From the NCBI RefSeq assembly GCF_009882935.1, contig NZ_WTVA01000015.1, positions 691,108 to 755,107 of the forward strand: 64,000 nt of DNA. Direction: 5' to 3'. Made by a program: the position numbers and the translations under genes. This document shows, piece after piece, positions 40,152 through 50,276 of the stretch; the stretch's first letter is position 1, and each line of letters opens with the position of its first letter. The notes under the pieces are model-generated. The model saw nothing but the letters and a program-made list of their open reading frames with translations, was not told the DNA's origin and made no database searches. Source of the stretch: Sneathiella chungangensis. GTDB taxonomy: Bacteria; Pseudomonadota; Alphaproteobacteria; Sneathiellales; Sneathiellaceae.

Positions 40152-41900
40152 ATGGACAAACAGATCAACGAAATAACAATTGTCGGCGGCGGAACGGCGG
40201 GATGGCTGGCCGCCGCTTTTCTTGTCCGCTTCATGAATTTGCGCAATGAGGAAAAGCCGACAAAGATTACCCTGATTGAATCGCCGAATGTGCCCACCAT
40301 CGGTGTCGGCGAGGCAACCGTGCCGACGATGCCCGCCCTCCTTCAGAGTCTGGGTATCTCGGAGAAGGAATTTTTTATCCGCTGCAACGCCTCCTTCAAG
40401 CTGGGCGTGCGGTTTTCCAACTGGAACCATGACGAAAACGGCAACAGCACGTCCTTCATTCATCCCTTCGATGCAATCGCAACCCAGCTTGGCGGACAGA
40501 ATCCGGCCTATCATTTCAATAAATATGGTGGCCCGCCGGGCCGGGAGAATATTGATGATTGCATGGCGGTAAGCGGGGCGGCGATCGCCGCAAAGGTTGG
40601 ACCGAAACTCCTGAGTCACGGAGACTACGAAAGAAAGCTCAACTATGCCTACCATCTCGATGCGGGCAAATTCGCGGAGTTCCTGCGCGAGGTGTCGATC
40701 GAGAGGGGCGTCAATCATGTCCTCGACGATGTCGAGGAAGTGGAGCAGGACGAGCGCGGCTTTATTACCGCCCTCAAACTCCAACGGCAGGGCCGGCGAC
40801 CGGTCGAGCTGGTAATTGACTGCACGGGTTTCAAGGGCGTGATCATCAATCAGGTTCTTGGCGTGCCGTTCCGCGATTACAGCAAATATCTCCTCAACAA
40901 CCGGGCGCTGGCGGTTCAGATTCCGCATCGGGATGTCCGCCAGATCGAGCCCTGCACCAATTCAACGGCGCTTGGCGCGGGATGGGTCTGGCGGGTTCCG
41001 CTTTATAACCGGATCGGCACCGGCTATGTCTTTTCCAGCCATTTCCGGTCCGACGACGAAGCGAAGGAGGAGTTCATCGCCCATCTTGGCGAAGATGGCA
41101 AGGGCGCCGACCCCCGCGTGATCCCGGTCCGTATCGGCCGGATGGAGAAGGCCTGGGAAAAGAATTGCATCGCGATCGGACTTTCCGCCGGATTTATCGA
41201 GCCCCTCGAATCGACGGCGATCTACATGATCGAGAATTTCGTGAAGCTCATCCTCATCAATTTCCCGGACAAGACCTTCGCGCCGGCCCTCGCCCGCCGG
41301 TTCAACGAGACAACCGAGAAAATGATGCAGGCCATTCGCGATTTCATCATCCTGCATTATTGCACCAACAACCGCACCGACAGCGATTACTGGCGCACCG
41401 CCCGCGAGGAAATGGAAATCCCGGACAGTGTCGAGGCGGTTCTCGAAGAATACCGCCATACGCTGCCGGTCAATACGGAATTCGACGGCGTCTATCTCTT
41501 CAATTATTTCAGCTATAACACCGTCCTGTTTTCGAAGGGCTATCTGAACGGCATCCATTACCCGGCGGAGCGGTTTATTTCGCGCCAGGACTGGGATCAG
41601 AGAATGGCGGATTTCATCAAATATGAACAACGGCAACTCTCTGGCCTGCCCAATCACTACGAATTGCTCCGGCATATGCGCGGAGAGACGGACGTCGCCG
41701 CGCCGCAACCGGGTGTCACCTTCGGCGGGTTCAGCGGTCCGGTCTTCGGCCGCCAGCAAAGCAGCCGACCTGTGGCGCAGGCGACCGTGCAGATCGGCAC
41801 GTCAAACCTGAAACCGAGCATCAGCTTCGCGCCGAAGAAGGACGGCGACCAGGCCGAAAAATCCGATACGGACGACCTCTCCGGCTCCCATATTCTCTGA
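40152..41900 (+). CDS. Flavin-dependent tryptophan halogenase family protein
   Basis: 582 residues. FAD-binding IVGGGTAGWLAAAFL at the N-terminus, GVGEATVPTMPALL, the active-site lysine in NASFKLGVRFSNW near residue 82 and the halogenase motif W-x-W-x-I-P as GWVWRVPL near 280 are all present. FIEPLESTAIYMIENF follows. This is the FADH2-dependent halogenase family; the Ile of W-x-W-x-I-P is Val, which is common. A C-terminal Gly/Ser/Asp-rich tail of about 60 residues looks disordered. A partner flavin reductase is not in the window. The substrate may be tryptophan, another indole, or something else. Confidence 0.88.
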   Translation: MDKQINEITIVGGGTAGWLAAAFLVRFMNLRNEEKPTKITLIESPNVPTIGVGEATVPTMPALLQSLGISEKEFFIRCNASFKLGVRFSNWNHDENGNSTSFIHPFDAIATQLGGQNPAYHFNKYGGPPGRENIDDCMAVSGAAIAAKVGPKLLSHGDYERKLNYAYHLDAGKFAEFLREVSIERGVNHVLDDVEEVEQDERGFITALKLQRQGRRPVELVIDCTGFKGVIINQVLGVPFRDYSKYLLNNRALAVQIPHRDVRQIEPCTNSTALGAGWVWRVPLYNRIGTGYVFSSHFRSDDEAKEEFIAHLGEDGKGADPRVIPVRIGRMEKAWEKNCIAIGLSAGFIEPLESTAIYMIENFVKLILINFPDKTFAPALARRFNETTEKMMQAIRDFIILHYCTNNRTDSDYWRTAREEMEIPDSVEAVLEEYRHTLPVNTEFDGVYLFNYFSYNTVLFSKGYLNGIHYPAERFISRQDWDQRMADFIKYEQRQLSGLPNHYELLRHMRGETDVAAPQPGVTFGGFSGPVFGRQQSSRPVAQATVQIGTSNLKPSISFAPKKDGDQAEKSDTDDLSGSHIL

Positions 41901-41986
41901 GCGCCGGATCGACAATGAAAGGGATTGGCGATTGCCGCCCGATCGCGTAAGGTCGCAGCACGGCTCCAAAAGCTCGGAAAGTTATC

Positions 41987-42904
41987 ATGTCCCCAATCCC
42001 TCCCTCGCTGAGCCAGGCCTCCAACATGCGGGCGTATATGCTCCTGACCCTGACGACGACCTGCTGGGGGATGAATGCGATTCTGGGGCGTCTTGCCGTC
42101 GGGGAAATATCGCCGATGGCGCTGGTGTGCCTGCGTTGGTTCTTTGTCGTGATCATTCTGTCGGTCATCGCGCAGCGTCCCGTCCGGCGCGATTGGCCGG
42201 TGCTGAAAAAGCATTTTTTCCATATGCTGATTATGGGCGCGTTCGGCTTTACCGCTTTCAACATGCTGTTCTATCTCGCGGCCCATTCGACGACGGCCGT
42301 CAATATCGGAATTCTTCAGGGGGCAATTCCGGTGTTCGTGCTGATCGGCGCCTTTCTGGTCTACAAAACCCGGGTTACTCTGTTGCAGTCCGTTGGCGTG
42401 ATCGTCACGATTATCGGCGTCATGATCGTCGCCTCCGGCGGCTCCTTCGCGCGTCTCGCCGGTTTCGAGATCAATGAGGGCGATGCGCTGATGCTGCTTG
42501 CCTGCGCGCTCTATGCCGGATACACGGTCGCCCTTCGCTCCCGCCCGGAGATTTCGGCCCTCTCCTTCTTCTCGATCATGGCGGCGTCGGCTTTCTTAAC
42601 CTCCGTCCCCTTCGTTTTCATCGAGATCGGGCTCGGGAAGTTCCTGCCGCCGACGCCAACGGGCTGGATCATCGTCGTCATGGTGTCGGTCTTTCCGTCC
42701 CTTATCGCGCAAATCAGCTTCATGACCGGCGTTCGCATTATCGGTCCCGGCCGGGCCGGGGTTTTCGTCAATCTGGTGCCCATATTCGCATCGATTTTCG
42801 CGGTCACCTTACTTGACGAACCCTTCGAGATATTCCAGGGCGCGGCGCTGACTCTGGTCCTTCTGGGGATCTGGCTGTCAGAGCGGGGCAAGCCGCCCGC
42901 CTAG
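41987..42904 (+). CDS. EamA/DMT-superfamily transporter
   Basis: 305 residues, ten membrane helices in two EamA repeats (LLTLTTTCWGMNAILGRLAVG and LMLLACALYAGYTVALRSRP begin the two halves; LVPIFASIFAVTLLDEPF is the typical end). Proteins of this kind usually export metabolites or amino acids. It is 86 bases downstream of the halogenase gene, so it may export a halogenated product; that link is only positional. Confidence 0.9.
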   Translation: MSPIPPSLSQASNMRAYMLLTLTTTCWGMNAILGRLAVGEISPMALVCLRWFFVVIILSVIAQRPVRRDWPVLKKHFFHMLIMGAFGFTAFNMLFYLAAHSTTAVNIGILQGAIPVFVLIGAFLVYKTRVTLLQSVGVIVTIIGVMIVASGGSFARLAGFEINEGDALMLLACALYAGYTVALRSRPEISALSFFSIMAASAFLTSVPFVFIEIGLGKFLPPTPTGWIIVVMVSVFPSLIAQISFMTGVRIIGPGRAGVFVNLVPIFASIFAVTLLDEPFEIFQGAALTLVLLGIWLSERGKPPA

Positions 42905-42916
42905 GACGTCAGCGGA

Positions 42917-43075
42917 TCAGAAATCGCTGACGATCCCCTTGCGCTCCCAATCGCCATAGCGGGTCGGCTCAAGGCCCTTCGGTCCGCCGATTTCGCCCGT
43001 CGCCTGCTTCTGTGTGATGGCCGGCTCCTTTTTCGGCTTTTTCGCCGGTTCGCTGTCCGTCTTCTTCTCGGTCAT
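42917..43075 (-). CDS. DUF1674 (SDHAF4-like) small protein
   Basis: 52 residues. A Lys/Pro-rich N-terminus ([19 protein letters not shown]) precedes the family signature [19 protein letters not shown] and a C-terminal VSDF. Mitochondrial SDHAF4 protects and helps assemble the flavinated subunit of succinate dehydrogenase; the alphaproteobacterial homologue is thought to do the same. The inverted repeat CGTCAGCG/CGCTGACG at 42907-42932 overlaps its end and may help stop convergent transcription from the EamA gene. It is divergent from rsmB. Confidence 0.92.
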   Translation of the reverse strand: MTEKKTDSEPAKKPKKEPAITQKQATGEIGGPKGLEPTRYGDWERKGIVSDF

Positions 43076-43184
43076 TTGCGTAAGCTATCCTGCATTGCGG
43101 TGGTTCCGGGGCATCTCTCCCGGCGCTGACAGTATTTCCGATGCGCCTATAGACCGCAAGGCAAAATTCGGCTAGAAGCCGGAC

Positions 43185-44459
43185 ATGAAAGCACCTCCCG
43201 CAAGTTCACGCGCCGCCGCCGTTCAACTGCTGATCCGCGTCCTTCAGAAACATCAGCCGCTGGAGGATGTGCTCGATGCCGTCCTTTACGGTCTCTCGGG
43301 CCGTGACAGGGCGCTGGCACGGGCCATCGCCTCGACGACACTGCGTCATCTCGGCGTCATCGATTCCCTGATCGATATGATGCTTGACCGGCCGCTGCCC
43401 GAAAAGGCGCATGATATCCGGCATATCCTGCGCATTGGCATCACGCAGATCCTGTTCCTGAAAATACCGTCGCACGCCGCCGTTCACGATACGGTCGAAC
43501 TGGTGGCGGAGCGCAGCAAACACAAGGGGCTTGTCAACGCGCTTCTCCGGCGCTGCGACCGGCAGGGGGAAAAACTCCTTCTCAAAACCGATATACCGCG
43601 CCGCAATACCCCGGACTGGCTCTGGACCAGCTGGTCAACGCATTATGGGGAAGAGACAACGCGGAAAATCGCCACCGCGCATCTTGAGGAGGCAAAGCTC
43701 GATATCTCCGTCAAGAATGACCCGGAAAAATGGACCGCCGCGCTAGGGGCTGAAACGCTGCCGACCGGAACGCTCCGCCGCGAGACAACGGGAGACCTGA
43801 CGGAATTGCCCGGGTTTGCGGAGGGTGACTGGTGGGTGCAGGATGCCTCCGCCGCGCTGCCCGCGAAGCTGTTCGCCGATGTCCGGGGAAAACGCATCAT
43901 CGATCTTTGCGCCGCGCCGGGCGGAAAGACGGCGCAGCTTGCTGCCACTGGCGCAAATGTCATCGCGCTCGACCGGTCGAAGGGACGCCTCAAGCGGCTG
44001 ACGGAGAATATGGAACGGCTGCACTTGCCGGTGCAGATTGAGCTCGGCGATGCCGAAAATTTCGTTCCCGCCGACCCGCCGGACGGGGTTCTTCTCGACG
44101 CCCCCTGTTCCAGCACCGGGACCCTGCGCCGGCATCCCGACGTCGCGTATCTTAAATCGCAGGCGGATGTCGACAAGTTTTGCGCGCTTCAGGCACGCCT
44201 CCTCGATCATGCGGCCCGTATTCTCAAACCCGGCGGATTGCTGGTTTACAGCGTTTGTTCGTTGCAGGCGGAAGAAGGCGAAGCGCAAATCGCCAGCCTG
44301 CTCGCCCGCAATCCGACGCTCGTCCGGGAACCGGTCACGGCGGAGGAAATCGGCGGCCTGGCGGAGGTGATCAATCCCGATGGCGATCTGCGCTTTCTTC
44401 CCTTCCATCTTGGCGGAATGGACGGCTTTTATGCCGCCCGTCTTCGCAAAATGTCATAG
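43185..44459 (+). CDS. rsmB: 16S rRNA m5C methyltransferase of the RsmB/NOP2 family
   Basis: 424 residues. An N-terminal NusB-like RNA-binding domain (to about residue 140) and a Rossmann methylase: IIDLCAAPGGKTAQLA binds SAM, and the two cysteines stand in LDAPCSSTGTLRRHPDV and VYSVCSLQAEEGE. The expected target is C967 of 16S rRNA. It begins the order rsmB-rpe-heparinase-purH. Confidence 0.93.
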   Translation: MKAPPASSRAAAVQLLIRVLQKHQPLEDVLDAVLYGLSGRDRALARAIASTTLRHLGVIDSLIDMMLDRPLPEKAHDIRHILRIGITQILFLKIPSHAAVHDTVELVAERSKHKGLVNALLRRCDRQGEKLLLKTDIPRRNTPDWLWTSWSTHYGEETTRKIATAHLEEAKLDISVKNDPEKWTAALGAETLPTGTLRRETTGDLTELPGFAEGDWWVQDASAALPAKLFADVRGKRIIDLCAAPGGKTAQLAATGANVIALDRSKGRLKRLTENMERLHLPVQIELGDAENFVPADPPDGVLLDAPCSSTGTLRRHPDVAYLKSQADVDKFCALQARLLDHAARILKPGGLLVYSVCSLQAEEGEAQIASLLARNPTLVREPVTAEEIGGLAEVINPDGDLRFLPFHLGGMDGFYAARLRKMS

Positions 44460-44545
44460 CGCCGCTTGAGCCCCCCATATTGTCATGGTAAAGAATTCCC
44501 TAACCTGGCGTTGCGACAGCCATTTGGTCGATTTAAGGAAGAGTC

Positions 44546-45211
44546 ATGCGTAAACCGGTCAGAATATCTCCCTCCATTCTCGCAGCCGATTTCGCGAAGC
44601 TCGGGGAGGAAGTGGAAAATGTCGCCCGCGCCGGGGCGGATTTCATCCATGTCGACGTCATGGACGGCCATTTTGTCCCGAATATCAGCTTCGGTCCGGC
44701 GGTCACGAAATCGGTGCGCGGCTATACCGACCTGCCCTTTGACTGTCATCTGATGATTTCGCCCGTTGATCCCTATATTGCGGAATTCGCCGATGCCGGC
44801 GCGGATATCATCACCGTGCATCAGGAGGCGGGGCCGCATCTTCACCGCAGCCTGCAGCTTATCAAGTCCTTTGGCGTCAAAGCGGGCGTATCCCTGAACC
44901 CATCGACCCCGGCCTCGACGCTTGAACATGTGATGGACGAAGTTGACCTTATCCTGGTGATGAGTGTCAACCCGGGCTTTGGCGGGCAGAAATTCATCTC
45001 CTCCCAGCTTGACAAGATCCGCACGCTACGGGCGATGATCGACGCGTCGGGGCGCGACATCGATCTTGAGGTCGATGGCGGCATCAACGCCGAGACGGCG
45101 CCGCTGGTGATCGAGGCCGGCGCCGACCTTCTGGTGGCCGGCAGTGCAGTCTTCAAGGGTGGGCCGGATCAATATGCCGCCAATATCAACGCGGTGTTAG
45201 GACGGACATGA
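44546..45211 (+). CDS. rpe: Ribulose-phosphate 3-epimerase
   Basis: 221 residues. TIM barrel with [53 protein letters not shown] and DLEVDGGIN, containing the metal-binding His and Asp residues and both catalytic acids. It interconverts ribulose 5-phosphate and xylulose 5-phosphate. AAGGAAG precedes the ATG, and the stop overlaps the heparinase gene by four bases. Confidence 0.97.
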   Translation: MRKPVRISPSILAADFAKLGEEVENVARAGADFIHVDVMDGHFVPNISFGPAVTKSVRGYTDLPFDCHLMISPVDPYIAEFADAGADIITVHQEAGPHLHRSLQLIKSFGVKAGVSLNPSTPASTLEHVMDEVDLILVMSVNPGFGGQKFISSQLDKIRTLRAMIDASGRDIDLEVDGGINAETAPLVIEAGADLLVAGSAVFKGGPDQYAANINAVLGRT

Positions 45212-46860
45212 GTAAAGCCGCGATATCGCCTGCGAAAGGAGGCTTGCCGTCGCGGCGACTGATTTCCGATATAATCTACGCGAGCGGCGCCTATCAGGCG
45301 CTGCTGAAAAGCCGGGTGCCCAAGCGGCTGGCCCGGGCGCCGGTCGATATTTTCCCCGGCAACGGCGAACTGGCCGACAATATTTTCCAGGGACATTTCG
45401 AATTCGCCGGCTTCAGCCTCGATCAGGACAGTCAGGAGCCCTGGCAGGTCGAGGGAATGCCGCTTGTCTGGTACAAGGAATTAAACGAATTCGCCTGGCT
45501 GCGGCATTTCGTGGCGAACGGAACCGAAGCGGCGAAGCGCCACGCCCGCGGGCTTGTGCTTTCCTGGATCGACTGCTTTGACGGCTATCATCCCTACATC
45601 TGGGACGAGGATGTGCTGTCACGGCGCCTGGTCGCCTGGTTCTGTCACAGCGGCTTTCTTCTCGAGGCGGAGGAGAGCGATTTCAATTATCAGTTCCTCC
45701 GCTCGCTGCGCCGCCAATATATCCATCTCGGCCGCATTGCGAAGAGCAAGGCGCAAGGCGACGACAAGGTGTCGAGCTGGCAGGCCCTTCTCTATGGGGC
45801 GCTGGCCTTTCCGGATATGGGCAAGGCCACGGCAAAATATCTCGCAGGTCTTGAAACGGAGCTCGCCCGTGTTGTGCTCGCCGACGGCTGTCACATCTCG
45901 CGCAATCCCGAACGGCACCTTATTCTCCTTGGCAATCTGATCAGCATCCGTAATACATTGATGGCGGCGAACGAAATGGTGCCGGTCGCGATAAACAATG
46001 CCATCGACCGGCTGGCGCCGGCGATCCGGTTTTTTCAGCATGGCGACGGCTGTCTCGCGATGTTCAACGGCGGTCTCAAGCTGCCGGAAGGATATTGCGA
46101 CAACCTCCTGTCGCTCTCCGACGCGACGGGCCGCTCCCCGCAGCGCTTTCCGCAAGGCGGGTTCGAAAGATTGAAGGCCGGACGCGCGCTTGTCATTCTG
46201 GAAAGCGGCGAGGGGGGAAGAAACGCCGGAGACCAGCGTCATCATGGCTTGCTAAGTTTTGAATTCAGCTATGGCCGCGAACGGCTGATCGTCAATTGCG
46301 GTGCCGTGCGCGATGCGGACTCGGCCTGGGGCAAGGCGCTTGCGGCAACCGCCGCCCATTCAACGCTCGGCTTTGATAATATAAACGCCGTCTTCCCGGC
46401 GCGCGACACCTCCGGCGAGGAGCAGGGCCAGGTCGTCCGCAATGAGGACGAGGGGAATATATGGCTTGACCTTGAAAGCCGGGGCTATCTCGACACGATC
46501 GGCGTTCTGCACCGGCGACGGCTTTATCTCGATGCCAGCGGTCTCGCCCTGCGCGGGGAGGATCAGATCATCCCCGAACGGATGCCGGCCTCCGGCCGCT
46601 CGCATTTCAGCCTGCGCTTCCACCTGCATCCGGACTTGAGCATTTCCCGAAGCGCCAGCGGCAAGAATATCCTGATCCGAACGCCAAGCGGCACGGGCTG
46701 GAAATTCCTGACGGCGGCACCGCGCCTGTCGCTTGAGGAAAGCGTCTATTGCAGCGAGCCGGGCGAGCGGCGCCACAACCAGCAGATCGTGATCAACGGC
46801 CAGCTTATTGATCAGGAACCGATCCTGATCAAATGGGCCCTTACCCGCCTGTCCGACTAG
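45208..46860 (+). CDS. Heparinase II/III family protein
   Basis: 550 residues, no obvious signal peptide. An alpha/alpha-toroid part ([25 protein letters not shown] and the region around [19 protein letters not shown]) is followed by a heparinase II/III-like beta-sheet domain ([22 protein letters not shown], then [12 protein letters not shown]). Family members split uronic-acid-containing polysaccharides by elimination. In alphaproteobacteria this gene is very often lodged between rpe/rsmB and purH, apparently without a known dedicated substrate. Cytoplasmic location suggests action on oligomers or on a self-made polymer. Confidence 0.9.
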   Translation: MSKAAISPAKGGLPSRRLISDIIYASGAYQALLKSRVPKRLARAPVDIFPGNGELADNIFQGHFEFAGFSLDQDSQEPWQVEGMPLVWYKELNEFAWLRHFVANGTEAAKRHARGLVLSWIDCFDGYHPYIWDEDVLSRRLVAWFCHSGFLLEAEESDFNYQFLRSLRRQYIHLGRIAKSKAQGDDKVSSWQALLYGALAFPDMGKATAKYLAGLETELARVVLADGCHISRNPERHLILLGNLISIRNTLMAANEMVPVAINNAIDRLAPAIRFFQHGDGCLAMFNGGLKLPEGYCDNLLSLSDATGRSPQRFPQGGFERLKAGRALVILESGEGGRNAGDQRHHGLLSFEFSYGRERLIVNCGAVRDADSAWGKALAATAAHSTLGFDNINAVFPARDTSGEEQGQVVRNEDEGNIWLDLESRGYLDTIGVLHRRRLYLDASGLALRGEDQIIPERMPASGRSHFSLRFHLHPDLSISRSASGKNILIRTPSGTGWKFLTAAPRLSLEESVYCSEPGERRHNQQIVINGQLIDQEPILIKWALTRLSD

Positions 46861-46863
46861 AGA

Positions 46864-48177
46864 CTAAAGCTGCCAGCGCTTGATGGCCGGAGAGAATTCC
46901 GTGTTGCGCCAGATGCCCTTGACGTCGGCGAGCAGGCCCTTGCCACCCACCATCTCTTCCAGCGCCGCCGGCGAAAGATCGCGATAGACGGAATGCGCGA
47001 CGGCGCCGACAATCGCGTCGTAGCCGTTCAGGTCCGACAGGCTTTCGATAAGGTCGATCCCGAGGAACTGCTGCGCCTCGTCCTTATCGGCGAGCGGGTC
47101 GTGCACATCCACGTCATGACCGTGATCGCGGAGCACCTTGATGATATCGACCACCTTGGTATTGCGAAGGTCCGGCACATTTTCCTTGAAGGTCACGCCG
47201 AGCACGAGAATTTTGCTTTTCTTGCCGTCGAGATTCTCATGCACGCTGTCAGCGATGAACTTGCCCATATTCTCGTTGATCCGGCGGCCGGTCAGGATCA
47301 GGTCCGCGAAATGGCCAACCTCATTGGCGCGATGCGCCAGGTAAAATGGATCGACGCCAATGCAATGGCCGCCGACAAGGCCCGGCGTAAAATTCAGGAA
47401 ATTCCACTTCGTTCCCGCGGTCTCCAGCACGTCATAGGCGGAAATGCCAAGTTTCTGGAAAATCATCGTCGCCTCGTTGACGAAGGCAATATTGATGTCG
47501 CGCTGGGCGTTCTCGATCACCTTGGCGGCCTCGGCCGTCTTGATGTTGCGGGCGCGGTAGGTGCCGCCCGTCGTCGCGGAGCCGTAGATATCCGCCAGGA
47601 TGTCGGTCACTTCCTCGGTTTGGCCCGAGACGACCTTGATGATCTTGTCGACCGTATGCACCTTGTCGCCGGGATTGATCCGCTCCGGCGAGTAGCCGAG
47701 ATAGAAATCCTCCCCCGATGTCATGCCGGAGGTTTCCTCCAGGATCGGGCCGCAGACATCTTCGGTGACGCCGGGATAGACCGTGCTTTCAACAACGACG
47801 ATCGCGCCTTTCTTGAGAACCGGTCCGACCGCCTTGCAAGCGCCCTGCAACGGGCCAAGGTCCGGCTTGTCGTCGTCATCGACCGGTGTCGGCACGGTGA
47901 CGATATGAACATCGGCATCGCGCGTGTCGTTAACATCCGTGGTGAAGCGGACACTGCTGGCACGGAGCGCCGGCGTATCGATCTCCATGGTCCGGTCATG
48001 GCCATGGCGAAGTTCCTTGACCCGGCCTTCATTCACGTCAAAACCGATCACATCGAAGCTTTTCGCGAGCGCAACCGCAAGCGGAAGCCCGACATAGCCA
48101 AGACCAACAATCGAAATTTTCGTCTTGCCGCTAACCTTGTCGCGTCCCTTGAGGGCCGCCGGTACTGATTTCACCAT
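46864..48177 (-). CDS. Nucleotide-sugar dehydrogenase, TviB/WbpA type
   Basis: 437 residues. NAD-binding ISIVGLGYVGLPLAVALAK, the middle segment VVESTVYPGVTE, YSPERINPGDK and the catalytic Cys in PGLVGGHCIGVDPFYLA. The C-terminal domain has VLGVTFKENVPDLRNTKV. The pattern ESTVYPG with GGHCIGVDP is that of UDP-N-acetylhexosamine 6-dehydrogenases, which make the uronic acid for capsule or O-antigen, although UDP-glucose is not excluded. It is transcribed against its neighbours and interrupts the usual heparinase-purH adjacency. Confidence 0.92.
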   Translation of the reverse strand: MVKSVPAALKGRDKVSGKTKISIVGLGYVGLPLAVALAKSFDVIGFDVNEGRVKELRHGHDRTMEIDTPALRASSVRFTTDVNDTRDADVHIVTVPTPVDDDDKPDLGPLQGACKAVGPVLKKGAIVVVESTVYPGVTEDVCGPILEETSGMTSGEDFYLGYSPERINPGDKVHTVDKIIKVVSGQTEEVTDILADIYGSATTGGTYRARNIKTAEAAKVIENAQRDINIAFVNEATMIFQKLGISAYDVLETAGTKWNFLNFTPGLVGGHCIGVDPFYLAHRANEVGHFADLILTGRRINENMGKFIADSVHENLDGKKSKILVLGVTFKENVPDLRNTKVVDIIKVLRDHGHDVDVHDPLADKDEAQQFLGIDLIESLSDLNGYDAIVGAVAHSVYRDLSPAALEEMVGGKGLLADVKGIWRNTEFSPAIKRWQL

Positions 48178-48334
48178 GAGATATTTTGTCCAGTTATATA
48201 TAAGCCAGTAGTTGGTAACGCCCGGATATTAGTTTGTCCAAGTTTTTTTTTCGTTAAAAGGTTCCGCAAATCCCTACTGCGTGCTATAGGGCGCATACTC
48301 CCGCAACCCATGTTCTGAAGGATAGATTCCGTCG

Positions 48335-49933
48335 ATGTCCCGCAGCGATTTGCAACCCGTTTCCCGTGCCCTTATTTCCGTCTCCGACAAGTCCGGCCTG
48401 GTCGATCTCGGCAAGGCGCTGGCCGCGCTTGATGTTGAAATTCTCTCGACCGGCGGCAGCGCAAAAATGCTGATGGAGGCGGGAATTGCCGTCACCGAAG
48501 TCGCCGATCATACCGGCTTTCCGGAAATGATGGACGGACGGGTCAAGACGCTGCATCCGACCATCCATGGCGGCATCCTGGCGCTTCGCGACAACCCGGA
48601 TCACGCCAAGGCAATGCAGGATCACGAAATCGGCGGGATCGACCTGGTGATCGTCAATCTCTATCCGTTCGAGGAGACGGTCGCCAAGGGGGCCGATTTC
48701 CATACCTGCATCGAGAATATCGATATCGGCGGCCCGGCCATGATCCGCTCCGCCGCCAAGAATTACGGCTTCGTCACGGTGGTGGTCGATGCCGGCGACT
48801 ATCAGGCAGTGATCGACGAACTTACCGAGACCGGCGGCAAGACAAGCATCGAGCTTCGCAAGAGGCTGGCCGCCAAGGCCTATGCCCGCACCGGCGCCTA
48901 TGACGCGGCGATCTCCAACTGGTACGCCGCCCAGCTTGGGGAGGATTATCCCGACCGCCTCGTCCTTGCCGGGACCCGTCAGCAGATCTTGCGGTACGGC
49001 GAAAACCCGCATCAATCCGCCGCCTTCTATGCCAATGACGAGAAACGCATCGGGGTCGCGACAGCGACGCAGGTGCAGGGAAAGGAGCTTTCCTACAACA
49101 ATTTCAACGACACCGACGCGGCCTTCGAACTGGTCGCGGAATTCGATCCGAAGGTAAGCGGGCCGGCCTGCGCCATCATCAAGCATGCCAACCCGTGCGG
49201 TGTCGCCATGGCGCCAACACTCGTGGACGCCTATAAAACGGCCTTCGCCTGCGATACGACGTCGGCCTTTGGCGGGATTATCGCGCTTAACCAGACTTTG
49301 GACGCGGCAACCGCCGAAGAGATCGTCAAGATTTTCACCGAGGTCATCATCGCGCCCGATGCCGATGACGCCGCAAAGGAAATCATTGCGGCGAAGAAAA
49401 ACCTCCGGCTGTTACTGACCGGCGGCCTGCCGGATCCGGGCGTTCCGGGTCGGCTCGTGAAATCGCTGGCAAGCGGCTATCTCATTCAGGATCGCGACAA
49501 TGCCCTGACCGCCGGTCCTGAGCTGAAAGTCGTGACCAAGCGCGCCCCGAGCGAGCAGGAGTTGAAGGATCTCAAATTCGCCTTCACCGTCGCCAAGCAT
49601 GTGAAATCAAACGCCATCGTCTATGTCCGCAATGGCGCCACGGTCGGCGTCGGCGCCGGGCAGATGAGCCGGGTCGATTCTTCGAAAATCGCCGCCAGCA
49701 AATCGCTGGAAGCCGCGCAGAATGCAGGGGACAGCGTCGCCTGGGCAAAAGGCTCCGTCGTTGCCTCTGACGCCTTCTTCCCCTTTGCGGACGGTCTTCT
49801 CGCGGCGGCGGAGGCAGGCGCGACCGCTGTAATCCAGCCCGGCGGTTCCATGCGCGATGATGAAGTAATTGCCGCCGCCGACGACGCGGGGCTTGCCATG
49901 GTCTTTACCGGCATGCGACATTTCCGTCATTGA
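48335..49933 (+). CDS. purH: Bifunctional AICAR formyltransferase/IMP cyclohydrolase
   Basis: 532 residues. The N-terminal MGS-like cyclohydrolase domain has [33 protein letters not shown] and [15 protein letters not shown]. The C-terminal transformylase has [25 protein letters not shown] with the catalytic Lys-His, and [11 protein letters not shown]. It carries out the last two steps of IMP synthesis. The upstream gap to the dehydrogenase start is 157 bases and AT-rich; no riboswitch-like structure was recognised. Confidence 0.97.
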   Translation: MSRSDLQPVSRALISVSDKSGLVDLGKALAALDVEILSTGGSAKMLMEAGIAVTEVADHTGFPEMMDGRVKTLHPTIHGGILALRDNPDHAKAMQDHEIGGIDLVIVNLYPFEETVAKGADFHTCIENIDIGGPAMIRSAAKNYGFVTVVVDAGDYQAVIDELTETGGKTSIELRKRLAAKAYARTGAYDAAISNWYAAQLGEDYPDRLVLAGTRQQILRYGENPHQSAAFYANDEKRIGVATATQVQGKELSYNNFNDTDAAFELVAEFDPKVSGPACAIIKHANPCGVAMAPTLVDAYKTAFACDTTSAFGGIIALNQTLDAATAEEIVKIFTEVIIAPDADDAAKEIIAAKKNLRLLLTGGLPDPGVPGRLVKSLASGYLIQDRDNALTAGPELKVVTKRAPSEQELKDLKFAFTVAKHVKSNAIVYVRNGATVGVGAGQMSRVDSSKIAASKSLEAAQNAGDSVAWAKGSVVASDAFFPFADGLLAAAEAGATAVIQPGGSMRDDEVIAAADDAGLAMVFTGMRHFRH

Positions 49934-49958
49934 GATTTGCAGGCAGGGAAGCGACGCG

Positions 49959-50273
49959 ATGATTATTACAACAACCGGGTCCGTTGAGGGCCATACCATT
50001 GCGTCCTATCTGGGCGTGGTCGGCGGCGAGGCCGTCATGGGCTCCAATTTTATCCGCGATTTCTTCGCGCGGGTGTCCGATACGCTCGGCGGGCGGTCCG
50101 GTGCCTATCAAAAGGAAATCCGCAATGCCCGCGCCCATGCGCTTTCAGATATGAAAGAGGAGGCCGCCGATATCGGCGCCGATGCCATTGTCGGGATCAG
50201 TCTCGACGTCGAGGTAATCGGCGACAGCATGCTGATGGTCACGGTCTCGGGAACGGCGGTCAAGCTGGCCTGA
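49959..50273 (+). CDS. YbjQ/UPF0145 family protein
   Basis: 104 residues. IITTTGSVEGHTIASYLGVVGGEAVMGSNFIRDFFA and the C-terminal ADAIVGISLDVEVIGDSMLMVTVSGTAV are typical of this heavy-metal-binding-like fold, which forms ring-shaped pentamers. The key residues are the TTTGSVEG start and GADAIVG. Function is unknown. It starts 26 bases after purH. Confidence 0.9.
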   Translation: MIITTTGSVEGHTIASYLGVVGGEAVMGSNFIRDFFARVSDTLGGRSGAYQKEIRNARAHALSDMKEEAADIGADAIVGISLDVEVIGDSMLMVTVSGTAVKLA

Positions 50274-50276
50274 TCG

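Noticed and set aside
48178-48334. Purine-responsive structure upstream of purH
   Set aside because: The gap is short and AT-rich, with no paired helices that resemble a purine or PRPP riboswitch.
47000-49186. Long open frames antisense to the nucleotide-sugar dehydrogenase and to purH
   Set aside because: Both are mirror images of well-supported genes and show no domain.
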